DNA from: Clavaria fumosa
Taxonomy: Eukaryota > Basidiomycota > Agaricomycetes > Agaricales > Clavariaceae
Reading direction: 5' to 3'
Assembly: GCA_951802425.1 (NCBI GenBank)
Contig: OX637797.1
Coordinates: 992,001-1,056,000 of the forward strand
DNA length: 64,000 nt
A program made the position numbers and the translations under genes. Below are positions 19,826-30,288 of this stretch, in pieces. How positions within the stretch are numbered: position 1 is the stretch's first letter; every line of letters begins with the position of its first letter. The notes beneath the pieces are model-generated. The model saw nothing but the letters and a program-made list of their open reading frames with translations, was not told where the DNA came from and did no database searches.

Positions 19826-22800
19826 GCGGCCCTTCGAAGTCCGCACTACCGGAGGACCGCGCCGCCCCAGCCAGTGCACGTTACAAGTTCCGCCTCGGCG
19901 CATCTGCCGTTTCCCCTTCCTCCGACTCCCTGTATATAACTTTGTCTGCTCCGAATATAGATCGTTCCCCGTATTTCCGGACCTTGGTTGATTCCGGGTC
20001 ATCGCACTGTTTCATAAGTCCTGACTTCGTTAAGGAAAACAAACTCCAAACAACTCCGATTTCTCCCATGTCACTCCGACTCTTCGATGGCTCCTCCACA
20101 AACGTCATCGACTCCAAACTCACCCTCTCCGTCCAGTTCCCTACTGGAGAACTTTTCAAGTTAGAATTCCTGGTAGCCCGAATGGATCCCGCCTGCTCCG
20201 CTGTCCTCGGATATAACTGGCTCACCCGCTACAACCCGTTGGTTGACTGGGTTAGAGGCAGTGTCGAATTCCGGACACCGGAGTATTCCCGAACATCAAA
20301 TCCGACCTCCGACCCCCGAACCCCGACTCCGAAAGTGGGAACTACTGTCCTCACTCCCCCTCCGAAATCACCACCACGGCACGCGGAGATTCGTTTTGTC
20401 AACGCGGTGGAATTTACCAAGATCTCCGAATCAAAGGGATCTCGGACTTTCATGCTGCACCATTTTGGTGACGAAACATCCGTCCGCTCCGTCGCGACCG
20501 AACCGGTGGACCTGTCCTCCGTCCTGGAGGAATACCACGACTTCGCTGATGTGTTCAGCAAGACGAAAGCGGACACTCTAGCTCTGCATCGACCGTACGA
20601 CCTCCGGATTAATCTGGAAGAAGGTAAAACTCCGCCCCATGGGCCGATATATTCCCTCTCCCAGACGGAGCTCCGTACACTGCGGGATTTCCTCAATGAA
20701 CATCTCCGCATCGGATTTATCCGCCCGACCAGCTCTTCCCATGGAGCTCCTGTCTTATTCGTCCGGAAAAAGGATGGAAGTCTCCGGCTATGCGTGGACT
20801 TCCGAGCCCTTAACCGGATTACCCGGAAAGACCGATACCCGATCCCCCTGACCTGCGATCTGCTGGACGTAGCCGGAAGTGCAAAGGTATACACCAAAAT
20901 CGATCTCCGGCACGTGTACCATCTGGTCCGGATCGCAGAAGGCGACGAATGGAAAACCGCCTTCCGGACCCGGTACGGTTCGTTCGAATGGTGCGTTATG
21001 CCCTTCGGACTTACTAACGCCCCTGCGGCATTCCAACACTTCGTAAACGATGTGTTTTCCGACCTCCTGGACAAGTTTATGATCGTCTATCTGGACGACA
21101 TCCTGGTATACTCCGACAACCTGGAATCGCACGTAGAGCATGTCCGAGAAGTATTCCGGCGCTTACGCGCCAACGGACTTTTCGCTCACGCAGGGAAATG
21201 CTTTTTCCATACTGAAAGAGTTGAGTACCTAGGTTTCCTGCTCTCTCCGGAAGGACTCGCGATGGACCCAGCGAAGGTGAAAGCCATTACGGAATGGCCG
21301 GAGCCCCGGAAAGTGAAGGACGTCCAGTCCTTCCTCGGATTCGCCAACTTTTACCGGAGATTCGTCTTCCGGTACTCCGACATCGTCATCCCTCTAACCC
21401 GACTCACACGGAAGTCCACCATCTGGAACTTCAACCCCGACTGCCGGGAAGCCTTCGAAACCCTCAAGACGGCTTTTACCTCGGCCCCGATACTGGCGAA
21501 CTTCGTTCCCGGCGTCCCAATAATTGTGGAAACAGACGCTTCGGACTACGCGGTCGCCGCGATACTCTCCGTGGAATCGCCACCCGGAGAAATTCATCCG
21601 GTCGCTTTTCACTCCCGGACATTGCACGACGCGGAGTTGAACTACGACACCCACGACAAGGAACTCCTGGCCATATTCGAGGCATTCAGTGAGTGGCGTC
21701 ACTACCTCAAAGGTTCCGCTATTCCGGTCCACGTTATTACGGACCACAAGAACCTGGAATACTTCGGAACTACCCGGACATTGTCTCGGAGACAAGCCCG
21801 GTGGTCGGAATTCCTCTCCGGTTTCAACATGGTTATCCGATTTCACCCCGGAAAACTTGGAACAAAACCCGACACTCTTACCCGACGATGGGACATTTAC
21901 CCCAAAGAGGGAGATAGTGGCTACGCCAGCATAAATCCGCAGAACCTCTGACCGATTTTCACCTCCGAACAGCTGGCCACCTCCCTCCGAGCAACCTCCC
22001 TCGAAGGACTCGCACTCCGATCCATCCTTGTCATGGACGAGAAAAAACTCCGAACGGACATCCAGAACTCGCTCCGCGATGATCTGGTCGCAAGCACACG
22101 CCTGGACAAAGTTCTCTCGGGCACCGGAGATAATCCCCGGTGGACTGTAGATGCGTCCGGCTTCCTGCGACTGGACGACCGGATATACGTTCCAGACTCC
22201 AACGACCTCCGACTCCGTGTCCTGCTGTACAGGCACGACCACCCGATCTCTGGACACTTCGGACAAAACAAGACTCTGGATTTGATCTGAAGGGAGTATA
22301 TGTGGCCCGGACTTCGCAGTTTTGTGTCGGAGTATTGCAACTCCTGTACTAACTGCGGCAGATCGAAGACCCGAAGGCACCGGCCTTACGGTCTCCTCCA
22401 CCAACTCCCGGTCCCGGAATTACCATGGAATTCAATCTCCATGGACTTCATTGAACACCTCCCGCAATCCGACGGATTTAATTCCATCCTTGTCGTTGTT
22501 GACCGCTTTTCCAAGCAAGGAATTTTTACCCCGACTTTCAACACAGTTACATCGACGGACCTTGCCGGACTTTTCGTCCAGCACGTTTTCTCCAAACACG
22601 GAGTTCCCTCGCACGTAACCTCCGATCGCGGACCGGAATTCGTTTCTCACTTTTTCCGCTCCCTCGGGAAAGCGCTCGACATGACTCTCCATTTCACGTC
22701 CGGACATCACCCGGAGGCAGACGGTCAAACCGAACGGTTAAATCAGACCCTGGAGCAGTATCTCCGGTCTTACTGCAACTATCAGCAAGACAATTGGTCT

Positions 22801-23520
22801 GAACTCCTCCCGCTCGCGGAGTTCGCTTACAACAACGCTCCAAGTGAGACGACCAGAATTTCACCGTTCTTTGCTAACAAGGGTTACCACCCTAGCATCT
22901 CCGTCCGCGTCGACCAGGACATGACCTCCTCCCGTGCCCGGACATATGTCGCTGACCTGGAAACTCTCCACCAGGAACTCCGGCGACAAATCCTTGCCGC
23001 GCAGCAACGGTACCAAAAGTCCGCTGACCGGCAACGTCTTCCGGCCCCGGATTTCCGCGTCGGAAACAAAGTTTTCGTCAAAGCGGAATTCTTCCGCACC
23101 ACCCGACCGTCCAAAAAGCTCAGCGAGAAAATGCTCGGACCTTACGAGATCATCGCTCAAGCCGGACGAAGCTCCTTCACGCTCCAACTCCCGGAAACCC
23201 TCTGCTCTGTACATCCGGTCTTCCACGTGTCAATGCTGGAATTAGCGACACCGAACACCATTCCGAACCGGATCCAGCCCCCTCCGGAACCCGTAGTTGT
23301 CGACGGAGAACTGGAATTCGAGATCACGGAGATTTTGGATTCTAAGTACGACAACCGGAGGAAGAATTGTAAGCTACTCTACCTAGTCCGGTGGACGGGT
23401 TACGAAGGAACCGACGAAGAGACCTCCTGGCTGCTCGCTACAGAGCTTGAGCACGCCCCGGACCTTGTCGCGGACTTCCACTCCACTTACCTTGACAAAC
23501 CCGGACCACTCGGAGTTTAG
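19816..23520 (+). pseudogene. Gypsy Pol polyprotein (protease, RT, RNase H, integrase, chromodomain), two in-frame TGA
   Basis: The frame is entered by -1 shift from gag. Domains in order are: aspartic protease with DSG (LVDSGSSHCFIS); RT (LRLCVDFRALNRITRKDRYPIP; FGLTNAPAAFQ; catalytic YLDD in MIVYLDDILVYS); RNase H (ETDASDYAVAAIL; YDTHDKELLAI); integrase with a zinc-binding HHCC region and catalytic Asp, Asp, Glu (SMDFIEH; VTSDRGPEF; ADGQTERLNQTLEQ); and a C-terminal chromodomain (LLYLVRWTGYEGTDEETSWL). The frame is the same throughout but is stopped by TGA at 21949-21951 (after RNase H) and 22288-22290 (in the zinc-binding region). Both fit a single C-to-T change in CGA. The chromodomain would direct insertion to modified chromatin. 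Confidence 0.92.
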
Positions 23521-23606
23521 CCTCCACTCGGACTTAGTTCACACGAAGTCCGATCAACGGAAATCAGATTCGCAAAAAAAATATATATATATATATACAA
23601 GATAAT

Positions 23607-24749
23607 TTACACCGGACCCAAGTCCGGTTCCCCCTCCGCATCCTCCGCCTCCATCTCCGCATCTCCCGTCTCCGGCTGCACTCCCACCAACGAAGATCGA
23701 CAGGAGCGCACGGTCTCCTGCTCCACCACCCGGGCCAACTCCGGATCTCGTCGCTCCAGCACCCTCCGCAGGATCCGGTTATCCTGCGCAAGTTGATCCC
23801 TCTCTGCGATCATCTTGTTCATGTTGAGGTGCTTGACGAAGTCCGGGACGAGCTGCCGGAGTTCAGTTCCGAACTCCGCGGAAGCCCCGGAAATGACCCA
23901 CCTGCCCGATTGCCGCCTCCAGCCTCCTCGTCATCTTCTCCAGCCCCTTCACCATCGAGTTCCGGTGCATCCGGATCTCGTTGTTCTTCTCCGCGCTGGC
24001 CCGGAGGAACCAATTGGCGGACTGGAGATCTAGCTCCGGCTCGTAATCCTCGGCCCGGAGCTTTTTCGCCGGCCTCGCCTCTATCTCCGGCTCGCCCTCC
24101 GCCTCCGTCTCCGACCTCCGATCCAAGTCCGACTCCACCATGGCGTCGGACTTCGTCCCCCGACGCGCGACCCGCTTTCCCTTGTCCTTTCCCTTTCCCT
24201 TGCCCTTGGCCTTCCCCGGCCACACGCACCCGACCCGCTTCTCCCGACACTGGTCGCAACTCCGGGTCCTCGCCGGCCCCGTCCATTTGCATTCCTGGAC
24301 CGGAGTTTAGCGCGATCTCCGGTGACGAAAGGAGGACTTACTAATTTTTTCTGGGAGCAACGCTCACACGTTACTCCGGCAGAGGTCCCTTGGGCCTCCG
24401 CGATCTCCGCCGCGCGCTTTCTCCACGCTTCCTCCTCATTTTGCTCCTGCACCGCCTTCTCCACCGCCTCCTGGAGCTGCACCGACTCCTCCACGCTCGC
24501 CACCATCTTCGTTGTGGCCCGCGCCGCCTCCAACTCCTTCCTCCGCTCCTTCGCTCTTTTCCCCGCCTCTTCCTCCTTCCTCCTCGTCTCTGCCTCCTCC
24601 TCCCTCCGTCTCATCTCCGTCTCCTCCTCTTGTCTCCTCCGCTCCGCCGCCTCCTTCTCCTTCCACGCCTTCCCCACCTTCAGCGCTTCCATCTCCGCCT
24701 GGAGTTTCCGGAGTTGTACTTCGTATCCGTTGTCTTCTTCGTCAGTCAT
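23607..24749 (-). CDS. Antisense spliced gene inside the Gypsy element; Zn2Cys6-like cysteine pattern, coiled coil
   Basis: Three minus-strand exons (24749-24342, 24294-23902, 23852-23607) join in phase 0 through introns of 47 and 49 bp with GTAAGT..CAG and GTGGGT..CAG ends. The product is about 348 residues. It starts MTDEEDNGYEVQLRKL, then a long Glu/Arg/Lys-rich coiled coil (about 15-90). Split by intron 1 is the pattern C-X2-C-X6-C-X10-C-X2-C-X6-C (CERCSQ.. to ..CREKRVGC). A basic Gly/Lys run, a helical region (ANWFLRASAEKNNEIRMHRN) and a leucine-zipper-like end (ERDQLAQDNRILRRVLERRD) follow. Cys spacing fits the fungal binuclear zinc cluster, so DNA or RNA binding is possible. Introns imply transcription opposite to the element's genomic RNA. 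I know no established function. Confidence 0.75.
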
Positions 24750-24959
24750 GCCTGGTGGTGGTTCAGGTCTAAGGAGAGGGGACCGGTGATGGACTGTTGC
24801 CCCGGATTATATACCCGGCCATGGAATTCGAACTCCGACGAAATCTCCGATCCCATTTCCGTCCTCGGATCGCGATCGCCTTGATCCGGTTGCCCCAATC
24901 CGGTCCAGGGGTGATAACGGATCCAGGGCCTCGAGGGCTCGGCCCTAAGAGGGAGATAC

Positions 24960-25686
24960 TGTCATGCCCGTGCCAACCGGACTATTCTCCGGCCTCCTCC
25001 GACCTTCTCCGGCGGTCTCCGGACCCCCGATCTCAACTCCGGGCTCTCGGACTTATGTCCAGAGCGCCGGACTTTACTTGCGCGACGTAGCGCAGGATCA
25101 GGAAGTGTGCCTGAAGGGCCACCAACTGATGTCCGCACTAGTTGCTGTTGCTTCGAGCAACCAGGAACTGGTCCTGCCCCGGACCTGTCGCCCGGACAAT
25201 TGATGGACTCCCGGAAACATCCGTACAATCATAGTTAGTAGTTTAACGTTTGTCCCGATCAGATTCCGTCTCCGTCCTGTAGTCCTGTTGTAAAGATCTT
25301 CTCCTGGCTCCCGGACATTTCTCCGTAGCTACGAACAGATTCCGTAGTCGTACCGGAGTTATCTCCGTCGCTAGCATCGCCCCGGACTTTAGTATAAGTA
25401 CTCGTAGATTACCGCCTTGTCTAGCCAGTCTGATAATCAACCTCGCCTGCTCGCATTCTACTCCGCTAAAGCCCGAAACCCGTCTCCTTCGACTTCCCGA
25501 AATCCGAGACACTGATCCGCAGAGGGCGTCGTTTCAATACGTTCGCCAAGTCTCGTCCGAACCCAAGTCCAACTCCGCCCAAACTCCGGATCGCCCCGCC
25601 GCGCCCGGACTTCGTTACTCCTGCCCGGACTTTGTTATTCCCGCCCGGACTTTACTCCGCCCGACCTCCGCGACATAGACGTAACA
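24960..25686 (+). repeat. 3' LTR of the Gypsy element
   Basis: This 727-bp repeat starts TGTCATGCCC and ends GACGTAACA, followed by the TSD TCACC. The preceding purine-rich tract AAGAGGGAGATAC is the likely plus-strand primer. It differs from the 5' LTR at about 18 positions by my reading. Confidence 0.93.
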
Positions 25687-25764
25687 TCACCCCACAAGGG
25701 TGGAAGTGGATTATGATGATTACTTGCTACTATACAAGAGGGTGGTTTAAAAGAAATATATATA

Positions 25765-26890
25765 ATGCAACACAGAGGGAGCTGAGATATGGGAGGGATG
25801 CAATGCAGAGGGAGCTGAGGGATGGGGAGGATGCAACACAGAGGGGGCCAGGGGGACGGAGAGGATGCAAAGTGAAGGGAGCTGGGGGGACAGAGAGGAT
25901 GCAATGAAGAGGGAGCTGGGAGACGGAGAGGATGCAATGAAGAGGGAGCTGGGAGACGGAGAGGATGCAAAGCGAAGGGAGCTGGGACAGGGAGGATGCA
26001 ACACAGAGGGAGCTGGGAGACGGAGAGGATGCAAAGCGAAGGGAGCTGGGGGGACAGAGAGGATGCAAAGTGAAGGGAGCTGGGATGGGGAGGATGCAAA
26101 GTGAAGGGAGCTGGGATGGGGAGGATGCAAAGTGAAGGGAGCTGGGATGGGGAGGATGCAAAGTGAAGGGAGCTGGGATGGGGAGGATGCAACGCAGAGG
26201 GAGCTGGGGGGACGGAGAGGATGCAAAGCAAAGGGAGCTGGGGGGACGGAGAGGATGCAACGCAGAGGGAGCTGGGAGATGGGGAGGATGCAACACAGAG
26301 GGAGCTGGGAGACGGGGAAGATGCAATGCAGAGGGAGCTGGGAGATGGAGAGGATGCAAAGCGAAGGGAGCTAGGGGGACAGAGAGGATGCAATGCAGAG
26401 GGAGCTGGGAGATGGGGAGGATGCAATGCAGAGGGAGCTGGGAGACGGAGAGGATGCAAAGCAAAGGGAGCTGGGGGGACGGAGAGGATGCAAAGCAAAG
26501 GAAGCTGAGACAGGGAGGATGCAATGCAGAGGGAGCTGAGGGATGGGGAGGATGCAACGCAGAGGGGGCCAGGGGGACGGAGAGGATGCAAAGCGAAGGG
26601 AGCTGGGGGGACGGAGAGGATGCAACGCAGAGGGAGCTGGGAGACGGAGAGGATGCAAAGCAAAGGGAGCTGGGGGGATGGAGAGGATGCAAAGTGAAGG
26701 GAGCTGGGATGGGGAGGATGCAAAGCGAAGGAAGCTGAGATGGGGAGGATGCAACACAGAGGGAGCTGGGGGGACAGAGAGGATGCAAAGCGAAGGCAGT
26801 TGGGGGACGGAGAGGATGCAATGCAAAAGGAGCTGGGATGGGGAGGATGCAATGCAGAGGGAGCTGGGGGGATGGAGAGGATGCAAAGGA
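25765..26890. repeat. Minisatellite, about 35 copies of a 28-34 bp unit
   Basis: The unit is close to 'gagggagctgggagacggagaggatgcaa' plus a 4-5 base variable tail (cacag, tgcag, agcga, agtga). Units vary in length (commonly about 31 or 33 bp) and form higher-order patterns; for example 26060-26190 holds four near-identical short units. Purines dominate the + strand. Long frames stay open on both strands only because many units are multiples of three, giving Leu/His/Pro/Ser repeats on the minus strand. I see no start or splice context for a real gene. Confidence 0.93.
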
Positions 26891-26892
26891 AG

Positions 26893-27325
26893 GTTGTAGC
26901 AATGAGCCGTTTTTTATGCATCATGGCTGTGCGGCAACTACCTTAAACAATGCATCGCTGATCCCCCCTCTGGTGGGACTCCCATGGTGTAGTCGGAAAT
27001 GACATCTCACCCCGCCTCAAGGATGCATGCATGCCCGGCGGGCTCACCATGCTCAAGATCCACGCCAGGAGCCCGCCCTTCTCGCGATCGGTACCAGGTG
27101 GAAAAAGTGCATTGTTGCCAGTCTCAAAGATCTGTAAATGGGCATCCTAACTGGGTTGAGTCACATGATCTTACACTGCCGTGTGGGTGCGGATGCTGCA
27201 ATGAGTCTTATCTAAAGCCATATCAATTGGTATTTACAGAAAGGATTTCGTCCGAGGATAGAGGGGAGCAGGGTCATCTAGGTAAGCGGAGGGTTATCAT
27301 CTTTGTTTGTTTATTCCTTCACATT
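26893..27325. other. Intergenic, nothing recognised
   Basis: The stretch lies between the minisatellite and the GDPD gene's stop codon. It contains no ORF with family similarity that I recognise and no RNA gene signature. The last part would be the 3' untranslated region of the minus-strand gene. Confidence 0.5.
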
Positions 27326-29261
27326 TCAAGCGCACACAGCCTGAGACGACGTCGCGGGCGGAGCAGCAGCAACAGCAGGAGCGGCATCGTCGTCAGCCTG
27401 ATCCAAACACTCTTCAGCGACCACCCGAAAACGAGCAAAAGACGACCCATTTACCTCTACAGCCTCAAACGGACCAGCGATGCTCTCCAAACGCATGTTG
27501 TGCATTCGCTGCATCAACAACACAAAAGGCGCGTAGAATCGCAGGGACGTCCACAAGAATAGTCGTCCATACAGCGCCTGTTTGTCGTAGTCTCCTGCGC
27601 GGGATTTAAAAAAAGGTGTAAGACCCATGTAAGTGTGGGAAGCGGGAAGACAGCCTTCATTGCATCTACGCACTTCGCAACGTCTCACGCATGTCTAGCA
27701 GCCTCTTCGTATGATCCGTCAAGATCACATCAACCTCCCATCGAATCGCCTGCGCGGAGAGATATCAGACCGTCAGTACAAACACAATCCGGGCATTAAC
27801 GTACCTCCATCATGTGGTCTGGTTCATTCACCGTCCACACCATCAACCCTTTCCCAGCCGCCTTGCAATCCTTTCTAAACCTATAGAACGACAAGAATAC
27901 ACTTAACCTCTCCATACATAAGAAAAAACACCACAAACGCACCTCTCCCCTTCCGCGCCTGCGATAACCCCAAAATTGATCGAAAATACTTCCACGTCGT
28001 TCCAGAAATAGCGTCTCGCGACACTCGGGGTGAGCCCAAGATACGACCGGCGCAAGTACGGCAACCAATGCTTCGCCGCGCGCAGGAAGCGCGTGTGCCA
28101 CACCCCGAGCAGCACGCGTGGCGCGAGCAGCGTCGCCCATTCCGCGCCCGCCTTCACGATCGTCTCATGCATCAGCGAGAACAGCCGATCGGGGTCGTTA
28201 TCCATCTTGACGTCCACATTGAACTTGATGTGGCGGTTCTCCGGCTGGCAGAATGGGGTACAAACGCACACGGGGGGGGGGGGAAATGGATTGTTAGTGA
28301 AATAGTTGCGGGAGCAATGCAAAAATGGAGGAACACGTAAAACGGCGGAGGGGTTGTGGAACGAGGGGTGGGGTAGAGACGCAAAAAGGGGTTTTTTTTT
28401 TCGACCCAGATCTCACCTTCATAAGCAGCCCGACGGTTTCGGCGAACGTCGGGATAGGTTGCTGAGGCTCTTTGAGGGTCCTCACGTGTTCCAAGCCATC
28501 TTCACCGTACCAGGCTCGGTCCTTAATGAGACCTAATTCAAGAACAAAACCCCCACGGGGGGTGCGAAGTTTTAGCTCTCCCTGGAACACGCTAGAGGAT
28601 AAAAAGAAGGAACACCGCACCTGACGAATTCGTCGTCCTACCAAGATCTGTTCGAGGACGAGCCACAAATGGTGAAACCACAACGCGTAAGGGGTTCCAG
28701 GAGAGGGCGAGATATGGAAATCAGCGGTTGGACGAGAGACCAAAACGGTGATGTCACGCATCGCATCCGACGTGCGTGATTACGTACCGGGGTCATGGAA
28801 CATTACGACGACGTTGTCCAACGTGACATGGACATCTGGGCAGGGTGCGGTGCACGCGAGAGGGAGGGAATAGGAGGCGCAAAGAAGATGGGGGTGAAGG
28901 AGGTGCGAACGCCAGAAACGCCATAATTGGTAGGTATCAATAACTGGCGGACGAAAGAGGATTTACCGCTCTCGATGCCCTCGGCGCCGTCGCGAATGGC
29001 AGCCTCGAAACTTGCGAGAGTGTTCTCCGGGAACCTCGAGGAAGCCTATTCGGCGGATGGATTTCGTTTTTATTTTTATTTATTTTTCAATTTTCAGAGT
29101 CAAGATCGTTGATATAGACCTCAGTCTGAACAGGACGCACCCCGCGGTGACCCCAGCACTCTGGCGATTTTCATAACTAGGGTGAGTCATATAGTTGATG
29201 GTGTGGGACGAAGCATACCTGGAAAAGAACGTTTGTGGTCTTGGGGTACTTGCAAGGCCAT
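27326..29261 (-). CDS. Glycerophosphodiester phosphodiesterase family protein (GDPD; Pgc1-like)
   Basis: The minus-strand gene starts MALQVPQDHKRSFP (ATG 29261) and has several small exons. Family motifs are CWGHRG (metal-binding His-Arg-Gly), FPENTLASFEAAIRDGAEGIE (Pro-Glu-Asn-Thr and the metal-binding Glu), DVHVTLDNVVVMFHDP (Asp/His catalytic region), KFNVDVKMDND (corresponding to the 'NIDIK' strand) and KGLMVWTVNEPDHMMEV near the end of the barrel. The C-terminus (YDKQALYGRLFLWTSLRFYAPFVLLMQRMHNMRLESIAGPF) carries a hydrophobic segment, as in fungal Pgc1-type enzymes that cleave phosphatidylglycerol to diacylglycerol at membranes. Acceptor and donor signals link each exon. Lipid substrate is inferred from the family only. 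The stop is at 27326-27328. Confidence 0.85.
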
Positions 29262-29279
29262 TTGAGTTGGATAAGAGGG

Positions 29280-30288
29280 GAAGAAGGATTTATGATAAGC
29301 GACAGGGTAGCATGGTGTTAAAGAGAACGGGTGAATTGGATAATTGGTATTAGGGATGAGAGTGATGCAAGTAACAACGTTCGTTATCAGGAAAAATAAG
29401 CCAATTTGTAACGCAAGGAAAATTTATATATAAATTACCTATTTCTGCACTGGCCAAAACACAGCTGCTTAAAAATTATAATCAGACGATGACCACCAGC
29501 TTGCAAACGTGCGATGAGGGGGGGGTTCGGCGTGCGACTCGGAGGCGCTTGCGTATGTATAGCCAACTCCTATCGGCACCAACTCCAACGGCCAACTCCC
29601 ATCACGCACATGTCTCGAAGATTGTACACGCAAAGGGTCTTCCCGTCGTTCAGCTCTAAAAATGAGCATTCATGCGCAAGTATAACCCGGGACAGGGGCG
29701 AACGTTGGACCTCCGCTGTCCGTTGCTGCTGGACGGCGACGATCCTTACCTTAAACGAGTCACTCCGCCTATGAGTCACGTGGTCAGCATTTTCTTTTTT
29801 TTTCTTCTTTTTTTTTTTTGAGCACGAAGGGGAGGGGGAGGGGGAAATGTTACACGAATGTCTTGTTGGTTACCGGGACAGTGTAAAAGCCTACAATAGA
29901 CTCCGCCAAGGCGAGCCTAAAATGTAGCGGCGACACGGGTGGATCTTCTAGAGCAGTTCCGAGGCAGCAGAAGTTCAATTGGATCCTGCGTTTGAACGCG
30001 GTGCGCGCTGTTACATATACCCCGGACATCCGTTGTTCACCGCTCTACCAATGCGGCAAAACCCTGAGCTAAGCAATTATTTACAATCAAAAAAAAGGAC
30101 GACCTTCTCTACTTTACGTGTCCACCCGATGAGGAGAGTGGTGGTGTGAATGAAGTTGGGATGGTGGTAAATACCCTCAGGGTAGCCCTTAATCAGAATC
30201 CGTTGTCACCGAGGAAAGGGAAAAGAAAAAAAAATTAAGCAACTGAAAGACCGGAGGCAGCAACGAATGCCAGGGGAAGAAAAATGCA
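29280..30288. other. Intergenic region between GDPD and acyltransferase genes
   Basis: The 29280-29480 part probably holds the GDPD promoter. Short frames at 29469-29779 are not recognised. A T-rich run lies at 29791-29820 and a G-rich run just after. Near 29980-30075 the minus strand has box-A-like and box-B-like words but does not fold as a tRNA (see rejected items). The last 200 bp are 3' flank of the acyltransferase gene. Confidence 0.5.

Larger units (their letters stand above)
17913..25686 (+). mobile_element. Complete chromodomain Ty3/Gypsy retrotransposon (7774 bp)
   Basis: The element is bounded by two 727-bp LTRs beginning TGTCA and ending TAACA. A perfect 5-bp target duplication TCACC flanks it (17908-17912 and 25687-25691). 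In order it holds 5' LTR, gag, frameshift site, pol (protease, RT, RNase H, integrase, chromodomain), an antisense spliced gene, a purine-rich tract (AAGAGGGAGATAC, before 24960) and 3' LTR. I count roughly 18 LTR-LTR differences, nearly all transitions, so it is not brand new. Two TGA codons interrupt pol, so this copy is probably inactive by itself. No standard primer-binding site could be assigned just after 18639. Confidence 0.93.

Noticed and set aside
20229..22404. Long antisense ORFs across Gypsy pol
   Set aside because: They are shadows of pol: no splice structure, no motif, and opposite the conserved RT and RNase H frame. Only the antisense gene at 23607-24749 has introns and a motif.
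25635..26924. 429- and 390-residue minus-strand ORFs of Leu/His/Pro/Ser repeats
   Set aside because: They are translations of the minisatellite. Overlapping frames are open on both strands because units are often multiples of three, and there is no start or splice context.
29960..30080. tRNA-like words on the minus strand (TAGCTCAG, TTGGTAGAGC, GTTCAAAC)
   Set aside because: Box A and box B words are present but interrupted. The D-loop would be far too long and the T-arm does not form a five-pair stem, so no cloverleaf can be drawn. At most it is a tRNA-derived relic.
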